Below are positions 49,901 to 62,990 of a stretch of 64,000 bases of DNA, one piece after another. A program made the position numbers and the translations under genes. This DNA comes from Ascidia mentula (taxonomy: Eukaryota; Chordata; Ascidiacea; Phlebobranchia; Ascidiidae). Position 1 is the first letter of the stretch. The number at the start of each line of letters is the position of its first letter. Under the pieces are notes generated by a model. It had not been told where the DNA came from. It searched no databases and saw only the letters and a list, made by a program, of their open reading frames with translations. The stretch is taken from contig OX387202.1 in the NCBI GenBank assembly GCA_947561715.1, positions 3,720,001 to 3,784,000 on the forward strand, in the 5' to 3' direction.

Positions 49901-52037
49901 ATTATCGTTATGTCAACACCCTCTATAATATCAGTATATAATTAATTTGAAAGCTACCAATGACCAAAGAACTAATGTAATATTAGAACACAACTATCCT
50001 GTTGTAGTTTGAACTGTCTATACACACATGGAACTACTTATATCAAAAGCATAGTGTATGTCATCAAAAACAATTCGGTTGATGTTAAGCAGGTAAAGTT
50101 TTTCACTGAAAACATTATGCTAAATGTCCTAAATGCCTGCAGGTTTTTTCATTTCAAATTTTTTGGCCGTTATACATGAACAATTTTTAGCGATCAATAA
50201 CTATAAAGACTGCTGGACATTTTACATATGTATACACATATATATTTTAAACCAAATATAAATACATATACATTCAAACTAATTCTCTACTCAAAAATTA
50301 AGGTTTTAAATCCAAAACTATTTGTCCATAACCAAATTAAGGCATTTTAATATCAAATTGCAGGAAACAAAAAAACAATAAAAAATCATTTGATATGTTC
50401 TAGCCATAAGGTAAAGCTAATAGTTCAACAGCTATGCCGCACAAGAACAAAATTGTGCAACAAAAAAAATAAAGATTCAAAATCTGTCTGCAAAACAATT
50501 TTATGATTAGTAACTTTTGATAAACTGTGGTTCAAACATAGAAGGTTTGAACATGTTGAGTTAGCAGGTACGTAACTCCCTGACCTTTTTTGGACCAATT
50601 GGAATAAAATTTTAAATGTGTGATCATTTGCTAGGTTTCATCTAAATCCAAGAGATAAGAGTTTAGAATGTCGTTTTTTGGTGATTTGAGTCAGAACAAT
50701 TTATTTCACAAATTACTGAAAAAATGGTATATACAAAGCACAGGTGCCTAGTTTTCATTTTTCCAGGGGGGGCGGCTATATTATGATGTCATAATTTGTT
50801 ACTATGATGTCATCAAGTATCGAAAAACTGTTTTTGAATTTCAATGCATAAGGCGTATTAGCCAAAAGGGCGGCATTAAATATGAACACACGAGATCGAC
50901 AAAGTACCTGTTGCTGTTGGCATATTATACTGCGAGACTGACGTTACAACAACCGATGTCAGCTACGCAAGCGAAACTAGGTGAACATATTTTGTGTGCG
51001 TCGTGTAAGAAACACATTGTTTTTAGGTGTTTTTTCATCGAACGTTACGTATGCGACGAGTTACATGGTGTGGGCAGCCGCGCGTAATAGCCACTCGTTT
51101 TTTTTTAAATAGCCACCCCCTGTCCCCCGGACTAGGCGCCTATGATACAAAGACATATCTTACAGGCACAACATTTTTTTTCGATCTGGCAAATATATAT
51201 ATATACCACTTATTTTAAATGAATCGATTTTATTTTGTATATACAAACTTTACTGTGTTTTTACATTTAAGAATGATGCAAATCTTAATACATAAAAAAA
51301 ATATTTACCATGATGCAAATCTCTGAGACTTCTGGAAATTACTGGATAATCCACGACGCACTTAATGGGGCATGAAAACCTTGCAATCTCCCCAGGGACC
51401 ATGGTGCTAACACACAGCTCCCAACATTCCAGCTTGAAGCTTCGTCCAATCAGAAGTTCAAATGGTTTCTCAAACTCCCTCGAATCGTCTATTACACTGC
51501 TTTTATCCTGTAAAACCAATCGAACTATAAAAGCTGTTGGAATTGACTTCAACAAGTAATGCATATGCACATATATACATTTTTAGCCAATCTGTACCTG
51601 AGGCATTGTGACATCAGACCTATTGATGATGTCAAGTGTGAACCCAGATAGGAAAGTTTGTTTTTCGCGCAGATGATGTTTTTCCGCAATCGTAAATTGT
51701 GTGGACAATTGCAACGTTTAATCATATGTCAATGCATTAGCTAATTAATATTGCACAGATTATCGGTAAATTTTCGCAAAAAGTGTGACATTATTTCCAA
51801 TCTGGGCAGGAACCATGAATTATTGTTAACGTTACATGATTTTCAGCAAAAAGCACAAATGTTTACGTTAAATACAATCATAAGTAAATGGAAAATCACT
51901 AATTGTACCTCAGCGGATGGATCGATTGTCCTAAAGTGAAAAGTTGCTTTGGCTCCAGCTTCTATCTTGGGTTTACTTCCATTTCCCTGCTTTACAATCG
52001 TCTTCTTAATTTTGTCTTTTCCAATAACCTCAGCCAT
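46957..52037 (-). CDS. AIP: AH receptor-interacting protein (AIP/XAP2) orthologue
   Basis: Exons in minus order: 51909-52037, 51309-51507, 49121-49242, 48615-48688, 48303-48405, 47690-47836, 46957-47166; all phases agree, giving 327 residues, the family's usual size. Residues 1-~150 are the FKBP-like domain (MAEVIGKDKIKK, ATFHFRT, DDSREFEKPFELLIG, MVPGEIARFSCP). Residues ~165-310 are three TPR motifs (YHEEGNKLFNEGK, LLLNFSQCKLS, NVKALFKRGKAH), and the tail ends in HLKGMFSGF, similar to vertebrate AIP. AIP is a cytosolic Hsp90 co-chaperone that holds the aryl hydrocarbon receptor and other clients; its FKBP-like domain is generally not an active prolyl isomerase. I chose the ATG at 52037 because MAEVI aligns with the vertebrate start; an in-frame ATG lies 10 codons earlier. 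Introns carry MITEs. It appears intact and unrelated to the PARP cluster. Confidence 0.95.
47405..47640. mobile_element. MITE half-copy (12.4-kb family) in an AIP intron
   Basis: Shares GCAGACAG, TACCTAATAAGTCTCATCA, AAGCAAGACTTCACTTTGTG and GGTGACTATACA with the arm of the element at 12412, in the same order. Lies in the last AIP intron. Confidence 0.65.
50743..51143. mobile_element. MITE with GGYGCCTAG termini in an AIP intron
   Basis: Left end GGTGCCTAGTTTTC...CCAGGGGGGG and right end CCCCCGGACTAGGCGCC are inverted copies, both next to a GGCTAT/ATAGCC motif. About 400 bp long, no coding capacity. Confidence 0.6.
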
Positions 52038-52479
52038 CACGACCATTACGCTCGTTCTTGATGTCACTAATTGATTTTATTCAATTTGCTTGCGCCATGC
52101 GGTAAACTGCTTTAAATATAAAATAATTAGTAAAGCAAGCACATTATATGCAGCAAAGTATGGCTTAACGCCATTCTTGTTCGGTTATTTAACTTTGACG
52201 TCATATTAAAGCAGCGACGTTTCAAAAACAATGTTTGTAAAACTCAATGAAAATTTTTTCTGTTTAAGATAAGTCAACACCGACAATAGAACGTAAGTGA
52301 AATGGAACAAACAACAAATCCTTACTACAGTCATTAAGGCAGAATCCAAAATTAATTTTTCGCTAAATCAGTTCTGCATCGTTAGGCACGATTGCACAAG
52401 AAGATTTGACTTATACAATCAAGTTTATTCTGGGTTTATAACATACCAGTAACATTACTTGACAAAACATTTCACTTGC

Positions 52480-52850
52480 CAATTATTTCGCATTGATATC
52501 TCTATAGAAGCCCCTGGTTTATCATCAGAATGAGTTCAAACAAGGGCCTTTTTACGCTTTCTGCTTTGTCGGTGACGTCACAAAAACGCAAAAAGACCCG
52601 TGTTTCAAGTCATTCTGATGGAATACGTGTCATCTCCACCAATTTTTATTACTTTTACGCTATTCTGCAGCCAATGCTTGATAGATGCAGAGATTTAAAA
52701 AAATCTCTGGAGGGATAAGTGGTTTGGCACTTGATTGAAAGTGACGTCACCGACGAAAGCAAAATGGCGCAAAAAGATCCGTGTTTCAGGTCATTCTGAT
52801 GGGATACGTGGGGCTTTTGTGGTGGTATTAATGCGAAATAGTTGTCAAAT
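52480..52850. mobile_element. Foldback MITE with CRE-containing arms upstream of AIP
   Basis: Left arm ATTATTTCGCATTGATA...CATCAGAATGA and GGTGACGTCAC are mirrored at the right by GTGACGTCACC...TCATTCTGATGGGATACGTG...TATTAATGCGAAATAG. About 370 bp. Each arm carries a consensus TGACGTCA. It lies about 440 bp upstream of the AIP start and could influence transcription; that part is inference. Confidence 0.7.
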
Positions 52851-54099
52851 CAAATGCTTTAAAAATAATGTAACCTGCTATGATATAAAGCAAAAAAACT
52901 CAATTGTATAGTATAAACTTTGTGGAAAAATGTTGCTCAGTGATGCAGAATGTATTTCACAAAAATAAACATTGTATTTTGCCAGAATGACAACAATCAA
53001 ATACAATGGTAAACAAATCTTTCCAGGTTGAAAAAAATAGTTCATCCAATGAGCAAACCGTTATTATTTTTTTTCAAGCAACATTTTTTTTGCTTTATTT
53101 ACAAAATATTTTTTATAATTATCCTTTCCGTGTTTTGCGATCGCGAATAGATACAACTGATTTCAGTGCTTAGCCTTCAACGTTCATGTGGTCTTCTGGA
53201 AAATTTTATGGCGACACGACCCATGTTGTAGAAATACCGGTAAGAAAGTTAAATGATTGACTTTTGGTTTATTGCCGCGGAGAGGTCACTCTTGGTGAAG
53301 CACCCGAAGCAAAAGTTTATTCACGCCGACAATCGCGTGATGTAATTAAGCAGGTTTTGTCTTTGTGAATGTTTGACAGAAGTGAAATGCTGTGTCAGTG
53401 GATACACTCTATTTGTACGCATTGCATTGCTTGTTGCCAATGCTCACGTATGTTGGCCATAAGTCAGGGCATTGTTAGCTGCGCACAACCAAACGAAATA
53501 AAAAAAGGAATTTTCGAACAGATGTTCCTTTAATGATCCTGGTCGATGAGTGGATGAGAGTAACAGAATGATAAGAATTTATTTATTATCTATTTTGTAT
53601 AAAATCAAAGCTAGTGCTGGCTCCCGCATAGCCATTCGTTATAAGACTTTTTCTTATTTTGGACAATTTGCTATTGCCCCAGGAAAACATTTAGAAAAAG
53701 TTTCGTTTTGTACCTTATTTCTTACAAGATATATAAATATATGTGCTGAACGGCTTCGCGAATGCGAGGTGGTCATTATCACTTCGTGGTATAATACGAA
53801 TAGAAATACGTTGCTGTGGGTAAATAACTGTGCAGTTTCTATCTTTCAGGTTCCTGTTTTTGGGACCTGTGTTAAGAAATCAGCTTGTAATTACCAGCAA
53901 ACATTACCCTGCAGACTCTTACTTCTCCAGTCAGACCCATAGTTGTTTGAGCAGGGGTCGTGCTTAGTTTCTCGCTTCGGGGACCGGAAGGCCTTTCACA
54001 TCATTCGTTCAAACACAAGCATGTGAAATATTTAAGAAGAAAATTCTGCATTTAGACAAGTACTCTCATAAAAAAATTTTCCTGCACTAGACAACAACA
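52851..54099. other. Intergenic, presumed promoter region of the double-claudin PARP gene
   Basis: No recognised gene. A 130-codon plus-strand ORF at 53550-53942 has no domain and ATT-rich composition; I do not call it. No copy of the E-box/CRE-like module is evident here. Confidence 0.4.
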
Positions 54100-56975
54100 A
54101 TGGAAAGTCCGAAAAATTTAGTATGGATTGGGTCTTTTCTTACTGTGGCATTAGTCCTGGCGATGACGAGTGCCATTTCTCCCCACTGGGCCGAAGATAG
54201 ATCAACGGGAAATTCTTTTGGATTATTTCGTTACTGCGAAAATAACACCTGCATTGGAGTCCCAAAAAGTATGAAGAAAAAACATTTAAATATTCCCCTA
54301 ACGCTTTGACGTTTCGGTTTCAGGTATGCTCAATTCTGGAAGACAAGCCACAGCAGCCATGCTAGTGATTGGTTTGGTGATACATTTTATGTCATTAATT
54401 GCCTTTGCCTTAAACGCATCGATAGGTTCAAAATCCGCAAAATTGTGTTTCTGCATGTCTGTGGCATCAGGTAATTTTCCGTGTTTAGTAGTTTACAAAA
54501 CCAAAGTGTATTGCAGATAAAATATCTTTTCTCCCAACAAATCGGCAAACAATAAAGTTAACACTGATCTGCTCATTTTATGTTTTAGCTGCGTTTTATC
54601 TAATTGCTGTTGCCATATTTGGAAGTCCGCTTGGACTGGCTGGAAAAATGCAAGGTTGGAAACGCGGATCAAGTTACATTGAACTTGTTTTTGCAATTCT
54701 TGGAATACTTCTTTCTTGTTTCAAACTATGGCGACATATTCCCATCAAGCAGAGTAGGCTATGAATGACCTTGAATGACATTGTCCGACTAAAACATATC
54801 ATTTTCACGATAAACATAATGGCCGATTTGTTAAAAGCAGGGGTTCTTAACCTGGGGTCCATGAACCCCCAAGGGGTGCGAGAAGATGCATTAAGGGGTC
54901 CATGAAACGAAATACAATTATTCCGAAAATCAACGGATTTTCCTCTGTCCATAAGGTTTCGCTGTCCATGAATTTTAATTTTTCGACATTTGCAATGTGT
55001 TTCTTGCAAAGGGGTCCATAGCTTTTCAAAGAATGTTTTAGAGGTTCGTGATCCAAAAAAGGTTAAGAAACATTGGTTTAAAGGATGCTTTCATGCTGAA
55101 GCGATGATTAATTGTAACCTAGGAGTTTCATTTTCTGACAACAGGTCTAAAATAACATCGGGTTAAAAGTAAAGCCTTTATGTCTGATTTTCTTTCGTTG
55201 TTTCAAGAAAAATTTGCAAATTATTTTTTTTAATTTTCCGAGTCACGACAAAATCATGTGATAAAAATTAAAAAAAAAATTGAATTCCCTTTTAAGGTGG
55301 TTCGCAAAAGAGTTTGGCTGTTTCTGGAATAAGCCTGATCACTTCGTTTGTCACGGCGATAATCGGATTGTCACTTCCATACTGGGCTCTCCACAAATCA
55401 TCTCCACAAACACTTGGACTCTTCACCTACTGCAACCAAAGCTATTGCGGGGCAATTCCGAACAGTGAGAACATGTGTCTACAGTAAATTGTCACAATTT
55501 TATTAAATAACCCGGGTACAGATATAGTTGTCCTAGTAGATTTCGCAACACAACCTTCAAACTAAAACTAAAGATGCCTGCGTGCACGTCACAGCCAAAA
55601 ACTCTTTGGGGCGACGGCCTGGGTGCCACGAGAACCCACACTGATTTCGTAATATTTTAAAATGTTGTGTCCTTTTTTTGCTAACTATCTGTGTTTCACG
55701 AAAATGAAAAAAAAAATTCAAAAAAATTTCCATCTATTTTTGTCACTATTTGAGATCAACAACTTGCTTAGCGTTGATGTGTTTGTTTGTAAATTGATTC
55801 CTACACATGTAAATTGTAACATCGTTTTGTAAAAGTAGTGATGAAGCCAAAGTATTCACAACCCCAACTAATGAAAAAAAATCAATTACTTTTTTTAGAC
55901 CTAAGGAGCTCTTCCCGGGATAATACTGCAGCCATGTTACTGATAGCTGTCTTTGTTCAATTTGTTTCAATCATGTTCTTTGTTTACTTCCTCTGGAAAG
56001 AGGTTGAAAGAGCTGGAAATTTTATGAGAATTGCCACACTGGTAGCAAGTAAGTATACGTTAATAAGAGATTCTCATTTTGTTCTGTTGTAGTGCTTTCC
56101 ACTTTGCATCCACTCTGTAATAAATTGTATGCTTGTGGTTGGTAGGTATTAAGGTGGATTTACTTTACGCAATATTAGTTACGAAACTGTGTTACAAATT
56201 TCAGTCAACGCATTTATGTGAAAATGCAGGGCAAATATTAGGGTTCTGAAAAATACATACATATCTTTGAGAGCTGCAGACAGAATGTACACACTGTTTC
56301 GGCCTGTAAGATCTAATCAGTGCAGCTGGTTGACTATGGCACTGTGCTAGATTTTTCACTAGCAGGAACACAGATTTCCACTTTGTGGTACCTTTCGGTC
56401 AATCGTCGAACCGTTGGGAACCAAACCACCGTGGAGCGCAATATGGTCAAACGACTGCTTGGTAATCAATAGTGCTACCGGCTCAGGTTAACCCAATTCA
56501 TAATTCATTATACATACTAATTTCAGACACATGCTTTAAACTACAACACTCCAAGATAATGTGAGGCGCTATTTCTTTTGTAGCTGCGTTTTATATCATC
56601 GCCGTCTCTGTATTTGGGAGGCATAGTGGATTGAATGGATTGCGAGAAGGGAGTTACAACAATTGGAAACGAGGTTCTTGCTACACAGCATTGTGGATCG
56701 CCCTTTTAGCCAGTCTTGTCTCTGCCTACGCCGGATGGAATGCGGATCTTAAAAGTATTTCGGCGTTTTTTAAAAATTATCCATAATTCTTATGTCTCGT
56801 CTCAAAAGCCGACTAAATGATTTATTGCTTACGCAGTTGGTTTCAAAGATGATGAACGATCTAGACTCCTGGAAAATGACCCAGAACAAAGTTACCATCA
56901 AGGAGATATACAAGAACAACACGAACAAGAAAGATACGTAGAGCAAGAACGGGAAAATCAACTACGAAGTGAAGC

Positions 56976-57006
<31 letters not shown>

Positions 57007-58402
57007 AAAGAGCTTCTAAAACAGCAACAATTAAATGAGAAATACTTGCAGAAACAGTATCAAAATCATTTGGATCATCAACAACAACAGCATAAGCAAA
57101 AACTTGCTCAACTTTTACAGGAGCAGCAGAATCTAAAACTACAAAACGAATACGAAGTAAAGCGTCTGCGACGAATTCAAATGGACCAAAAATTAAAAGA
57201 AGAAAAACAACATCTACAAGTTAGACAACAAAAGTTAAAAAAGGAACAACACGATTTGCATCAAAAACAAGAGATCGAGAGAAAAAAGCAAGAAATCGAA
57301 CAACTAGAGGAAAAACTACATCAGCTCAGTCAAGAACAGATAATTAGTAAGTAGATTTTTCCCAACCACAAGTGAATACAACGCTTTTGTTAGATACAAA
57401 CCATGCCACATAGAAATCCCCGATTATTGGTCCCCAATGAAAAGTGGTTACCATTTGAAGTTCGTTCAATTAGACGAAGAATCAATGGAATTTCAACATG
57501 TTGTCAGCAAGTTTAACTGTCGGGACCTCAAGGAAATTATAACGGTAGTGTTTTGTGTGTATTGTTGTGCTTCAGTACTCCACAGTTGTGCAAAAATAGA
57601 TTCATAAATGTTTCACCAACTTAGTAAATAGTGAAGATATTCATGTTTGCCTTCTGTGCGACAGATTGAACGAATTCAAAACACTCGCCTGTATTATCAG
57701 TTCATGATTCAGAAGAAGAGTGTGGAAACCCAACTGCAGAGCCTCGGATTAGAACATATTCCTGTCACCAAAGAGTTATTTCATGGAACCAGAAAACGTC
57801 CAATGCCCCACATCGCCAGAAACGGGTTCGACAGAAGTTTCTGCCGCGAAGACAGTTGAGTGTTTATTGTACTCTGGGATGTTTTTTTCAATACATTGCA
57901 GTATTTTGTAACGTTACATTATTGTTTTTGTTTTGACAAAAAGTTTTGTTAAGCGTTTCTGGGGTGTAAAAAAAAGCTTTTTGAAAAAACAAATTTGAAA
58001 GGCCTTCTGGAGACTGGGTCATGAATCCAAAATTAGGGTTTTACTGGCTTTCCTAACTACCTGCACGTGTTTAAAACTCTTTTTTTGTTCCTGAATTGTG
58101 ACATTTTATTGTGTTTTTCAGAACATGCTTTTGGAGACGGAGTTTACTTCGCACCATCGGCAAATTACTCAAAAAAGTTCTCCTTCATGGATGAATATGG
58201 GATTCGTCGAATGTTTCTTGCTGAGGTTATTACAGGTCATTACTGCAAGGCAAAGAAAAACATGCGTCATCTTCCTATGGTTAAGGACGGTCCTCTCTTT
58301 CACAGCGCTGTAAACAAACTTGTCAATCCAACTGAGTACATTATATTCAATGATGCTGGTGCTTATCCCAACTACATAATAACCTTTATGTTAGACGATT
58401 AG
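54100..58402 (+). CDS. Double claudin-like (eight-helix) coiled-coil PARP protein
   Basis: Exons: 54100-54268, 54324-54470, 54589-54753, 55297-55464, 55899-56048, 56584-56754, 56837-57346, 57414-57544, 57665-57854, 58122-58402; all ten join in frame to about 693 residues. Unit 1 (1-160): LVLAMTSAISPHWAE, GLFRYCENNTC (the claudin W-GLx-C-C signature), MLVIGLVIHFMSLIAF, FYLIAVAIFGS and a fourth helix. Unit 2 (161-323): IGLSLPYWAL, GLFTYCNQSYC, MLLIAVFVQFVSIMFFVYF, FYIIAVSVFG and a last helix. Residues 324-493 form a Gln-rich coiled coil. The PARP domain (~494-693) has DYWSPMKSG, IERIQNTRLY, LFHGT (His ~577), GDGVYFA (Tyr ~609) and YPNYIITF. Lack of the catalytic Glu predicts mono-ADP-ribosylation. 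Even helix number predicts a cytosolic enzyme. Exon 3 runs past its donor to a stop after KQSRL, so a shorter claudin-like isoform could exist. Confidence 0.87.
54838..55075. mobile_element. Non-autonomous hAT-type element
   Basis: Starts CAGGGGTTCTTAACCTGGGG and ends GGTTAAGAAACATTG, imperfect inverted repeats of hAT style, with repeated GGGTCCATGAA motifs inside. It is flanked by near-identical 8-bp copies (GTTAAAAG / GTTTAAAG), the hAT target duplication length. It sits in the intron that joins the two claudin units. Confidence 0.8.
56270..56495. mobile_element. MITE half-copy (12.4-kb family)
   Basis: GCTGCAGACAGAATG, TGTTTCGGCCTGTAAGATCT, AATCAGTGCAGCTGGT and ATTTCCACTTTGTGGT follow the order of one arm of the element at 12412. 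Located in the intron between exons 5 and 6 of the double-claudin PARP gene. Confidence 0.7.
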
Positions 58403-59199
58403 GACAATTACATAGCGCGTTGTAGATTTACATGAAAATTAATGTAGCTAAAATATCCTCTGTCACACTAATTAAATTTTTGAGCAACATCACAATCAGT
58501 TTGTTGCAACATTGTAATCAAATTTTATTATCTCGAACATTATGCGTCAGCATCACAGAAGTTGTAGCCACAGCGAACAAATTGTTTGTCCTGTTCAAGT
58601 TTCATCTGTAATTAGTTTCGCAAGTTTGTTTGAAAATAAAATGCGCTATTTAAAGACTAATAATACGAGGAATTATTGTAATTGTTCGAACGTTTTTGGA
58701 AAATTTAGGGCAAAGAAACGCCACACACCAGGCTGTGTTACATGAAAGAAACATTCACAGTCTTCGATTTATTTGAATTTTCGTTGTGAAAACTTATACA
58801 AACCTACGCTTAACTGTCACGTTGAGGGTTAACTAATCAATCCATAACCCTATATTGAAAATAAAAATTTTATCAAAAATGAAATAAGGAACCGAAGTAT
58901 TCAAAAGCAAGTGGAGGTGTATAAACAATGTAATAGTTGTCAATTGTTTTGTTCTTGTTGCACTCGGGGTTGACCCATGATGTGTAGTTTTACATCTCCC
59001 TCTAATTGTCAAACTGTTGCCGCCGCTGCGACTGATTTAAAATATCAAAGGTGACATTTCACGTATTGTTATTGGCCTGCTTCCATATGATTTTGAGACA
59101 TCATACCGGCAACATGCTGATTTTACAAGCAGGTGTTGAGAGCGAGTGTGCTCCGCTTTGGTTTGCCAGTCTTGTGATCCACAGATTATTAAATAGCAA
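58403..59199. other. Spacer between PARP gene and its decayed copy
   Basis: No gene seen. The 67-codon ORF at 58542 has a few Cys and His residues but no recognised zinc-binding pattern. Confidence 0.4.
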
Positions 59200-61313
59200 A
59201 TGAAAAGTGATTGTCTACCTGTGCTGAGATTGACGAACCTCCCTCAGCCCGCTGTAAACAATATTAGTAATAGGAAAAACTGTGTCACTGTTGGAGACGA
59301 TTTTTTTGCAGATTACATCGATAATAGTAATAATAATATCAAAGAAGATGCAAAGCGTTCTAAACCACAGAAATGCGACCCTAAACATAAGTGCGAACAA
59401 CAAAGAAAACGACAGCATCAACTACAAAGGTACAATCAAGAAGAACTACACAGCACACAATAACATCAACACCAAGAAATAGAATGTAACGTGGCAAAAC
59501 AACGGGAAAATCAACTGCAGCACTTTTCGGAACAACGACAACAAATGAACAAGGAATACTTTCTGATAGAATGTCAACTGCGACGTCAGCAAAGAAAATA
59601 CAACGAACAAAAAAAGGAATTGCAACGCATCCTAAAACGACAACAAGAAGAAGAAATACAACGCAATATTAAACGACAACAAGAAAAAGAAATACAACGC
59701 AATATTAAACGACAACAAGAAAAAGAAATACAACGCAATGTTGAACGACAACAAGAAAAAGAAATACAACGCAATGTTGAACGACAACAAGAAAAAGAAA
59801 TACAACGCAATGTTGAACGACAACAAGAACATGAAATACAACGGAACCTAAAACGACAACAGGAGCGCGAAATACAACGGATTCAAAAACGACAGCAAGA
59901 ACGCGAAACACAACGGATCCAAAAACGACAGCAAGAACGCGAAATACAACGGATTCAAAAACGACAGCAAGAACGCGAAACACAACGGATCCAAAAACGA
60001 CAGCAAGAACGCGAAATACAACGGATTCAAAAACGACAGCAAGAACGCGAAATACAGCGTCTGCTTCAAAAGCTACAGGATCAAAAACAAGTATACAAAG
60101 ACAAGCACAAACGACGAATACAACAACTGCAATTTGAACAAGAAAGCCGACAGTTACAACATGAAATGGACATCGGATGGATAAAGCGCAAACACGAGCA
60201 ACAGCTGGAAAAGTTAGACGAACTAGGTGAGTACATTACACGAATGAATTTGCAAATTATAGAAGCATTTCTTGCAAATAACAAATGCAAATAAAACAGA
60301 AATTCCCGACTATTGGTCCCCAATGAAAAGTGGTTGTCAATTGAAGTTCGTTCAATTAGACGGAGATTTGCAGGAATTTCAACATGTTGTCAGCAAGTTT
60401 AACTGTCGGGGTAACAAAGAAATTCTTAAGGAAAAGCGAGTTGCTGTTTATTCTTTGAACGCGTGTTGGGTTCTTATGCAAACCCGTGACAAGTAACACA
60501 AAGCCAGAGAATGAGAACGGCAAATTATCAGCAATATCGTTGCGTTTAAAGTCAGGCATGCTCTATATTCTCCACTATGGTATCGCATATAAATGCATTC
60601 TAATTTTCTTTCACGATCATCAACACTTTATGTTTAATTTTTTGCGACAGATTGAACGAGTTCAAAACACTCGCCTGTATTATCGGTTCATGATTCAGAA
60701 GAGCGTGGAGACTCAGCTGCAGAGCTTCGGATTAGAACATATTCCTGTCACCAAAGAGTTATTTCATGGAACCAGAAAACGTCCAATGCCCCACATCGCC
60801 AGAAACGGCTTCGACAGAAGTTTCTGCCGCTAAGACAGTTGAGTGTTAAAAAAAAAGTAGAAAAGCCTTCTGGAGACTGGGTCGTGAATCCGAAATTAGG
60901 GTTTCACTGGCTTTTCTAACTACCTACACGTGTTTAAAACTCTTTTTTAGTTCCCGAATTGTGCAATTATAGCCTTTTCCTCCTGTCGCATTTATCTTTT
61001 ATTATTTTTTTCAGAACATGCTTTAGGAGACGGAGTTTACTTCGCACCATCAGCAAATTACTCAAAAAAGTTCTCTTTCATGGATGAATGTCGAATGTTT
61101 CTTGCTGAGGTTATTACAGGTCATTACTGCAAGGCAACGAAAAACATGCGTCATCTTCCCATGGTTAAGGACGGTCCTCCCTTTCACAGCGCTGTCAACA
61201 AACTTGTCAATCCAACTGAATACATTATATTCAATGATGCTGGTGCTTATCCCAACTACATCACAACCTTTAGTTTAGGTGATCTCAGTGACTTGGTTTA
61301 CCGCGAACCTTAA
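59200..61313 (+). pseudogene. Decayed duplicate of a coiled-coil PARP14/15-type gene
   Basis: Exon equivalents: 59200-60226 (coiled coil), 60300-~60430, 60651-60837, 61015-61313. Exons and introns are close copies of those at 57414-58402, for example CTTCTGGAGACTGGGTC in the last intron, so the duplication is young. Lesions: an in-frame TAA at 59461 within the coil (a CAA codon position); loss of the donor after the WSPMK exon (AAG|GAAAAG where the parent has ACG|GTAGTG); a TAA at 60831 where the parent has GAA; a 9-bp deletion removing three residues in DECRMFLAE; one lysine codon lost in IQKSVE; and an altered C-terminus. FHGT, GDGVYFA and YPNYITTF remain. No claudin unit precedes it. A shorter coil-only product from 59491 onward cannot be excluded. 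Confidence 0.75.
59620..60060 (+). repeat. 36-bp in-frame tandem repeat (12-residue unit)
   Basis: About 12 units of RNIKRQQEKEIQ type repeat in frame inside the coiled-coil exon. Early units read RN[IV][KE]RQQEKEIQ, later ones RIQKRQQERE[TI]Q; the T/I alternation gives a 72-bp higher-order period. The alternating charge pattern predicts one long, very polar helix. Confidence 0.92.
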
Positions 61314-62846
<1,533 letters not shown>

Positions 62847-62990
62847 TTTTCAACGTTAACTTTGTTTTTTACGATTTTAACACAGAAATTGCCGATACAC
62901 AAGAAACTTGACATTTATGTCCCCCCAAACAATCATAAATATGTTTTCCAGATATAATAGGAAATATTTTTAAAGTATTTAAGAGTTCCC

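Noticed and set aside
53550..53942. 130-codon plus-strand ORF upstream of the double-claudin PARP gene
   Set aside because: No domain, no good splice or start context, opens with a non-ATG frame continuation, composition like surrounding intergenic DNA.
58542..58745. Possible small zinc-binding protein (Cys/His rich C-terminus)
   Set aside because: Spacing fits no known zinc finger and the ORF is short with no conserved neighbour.
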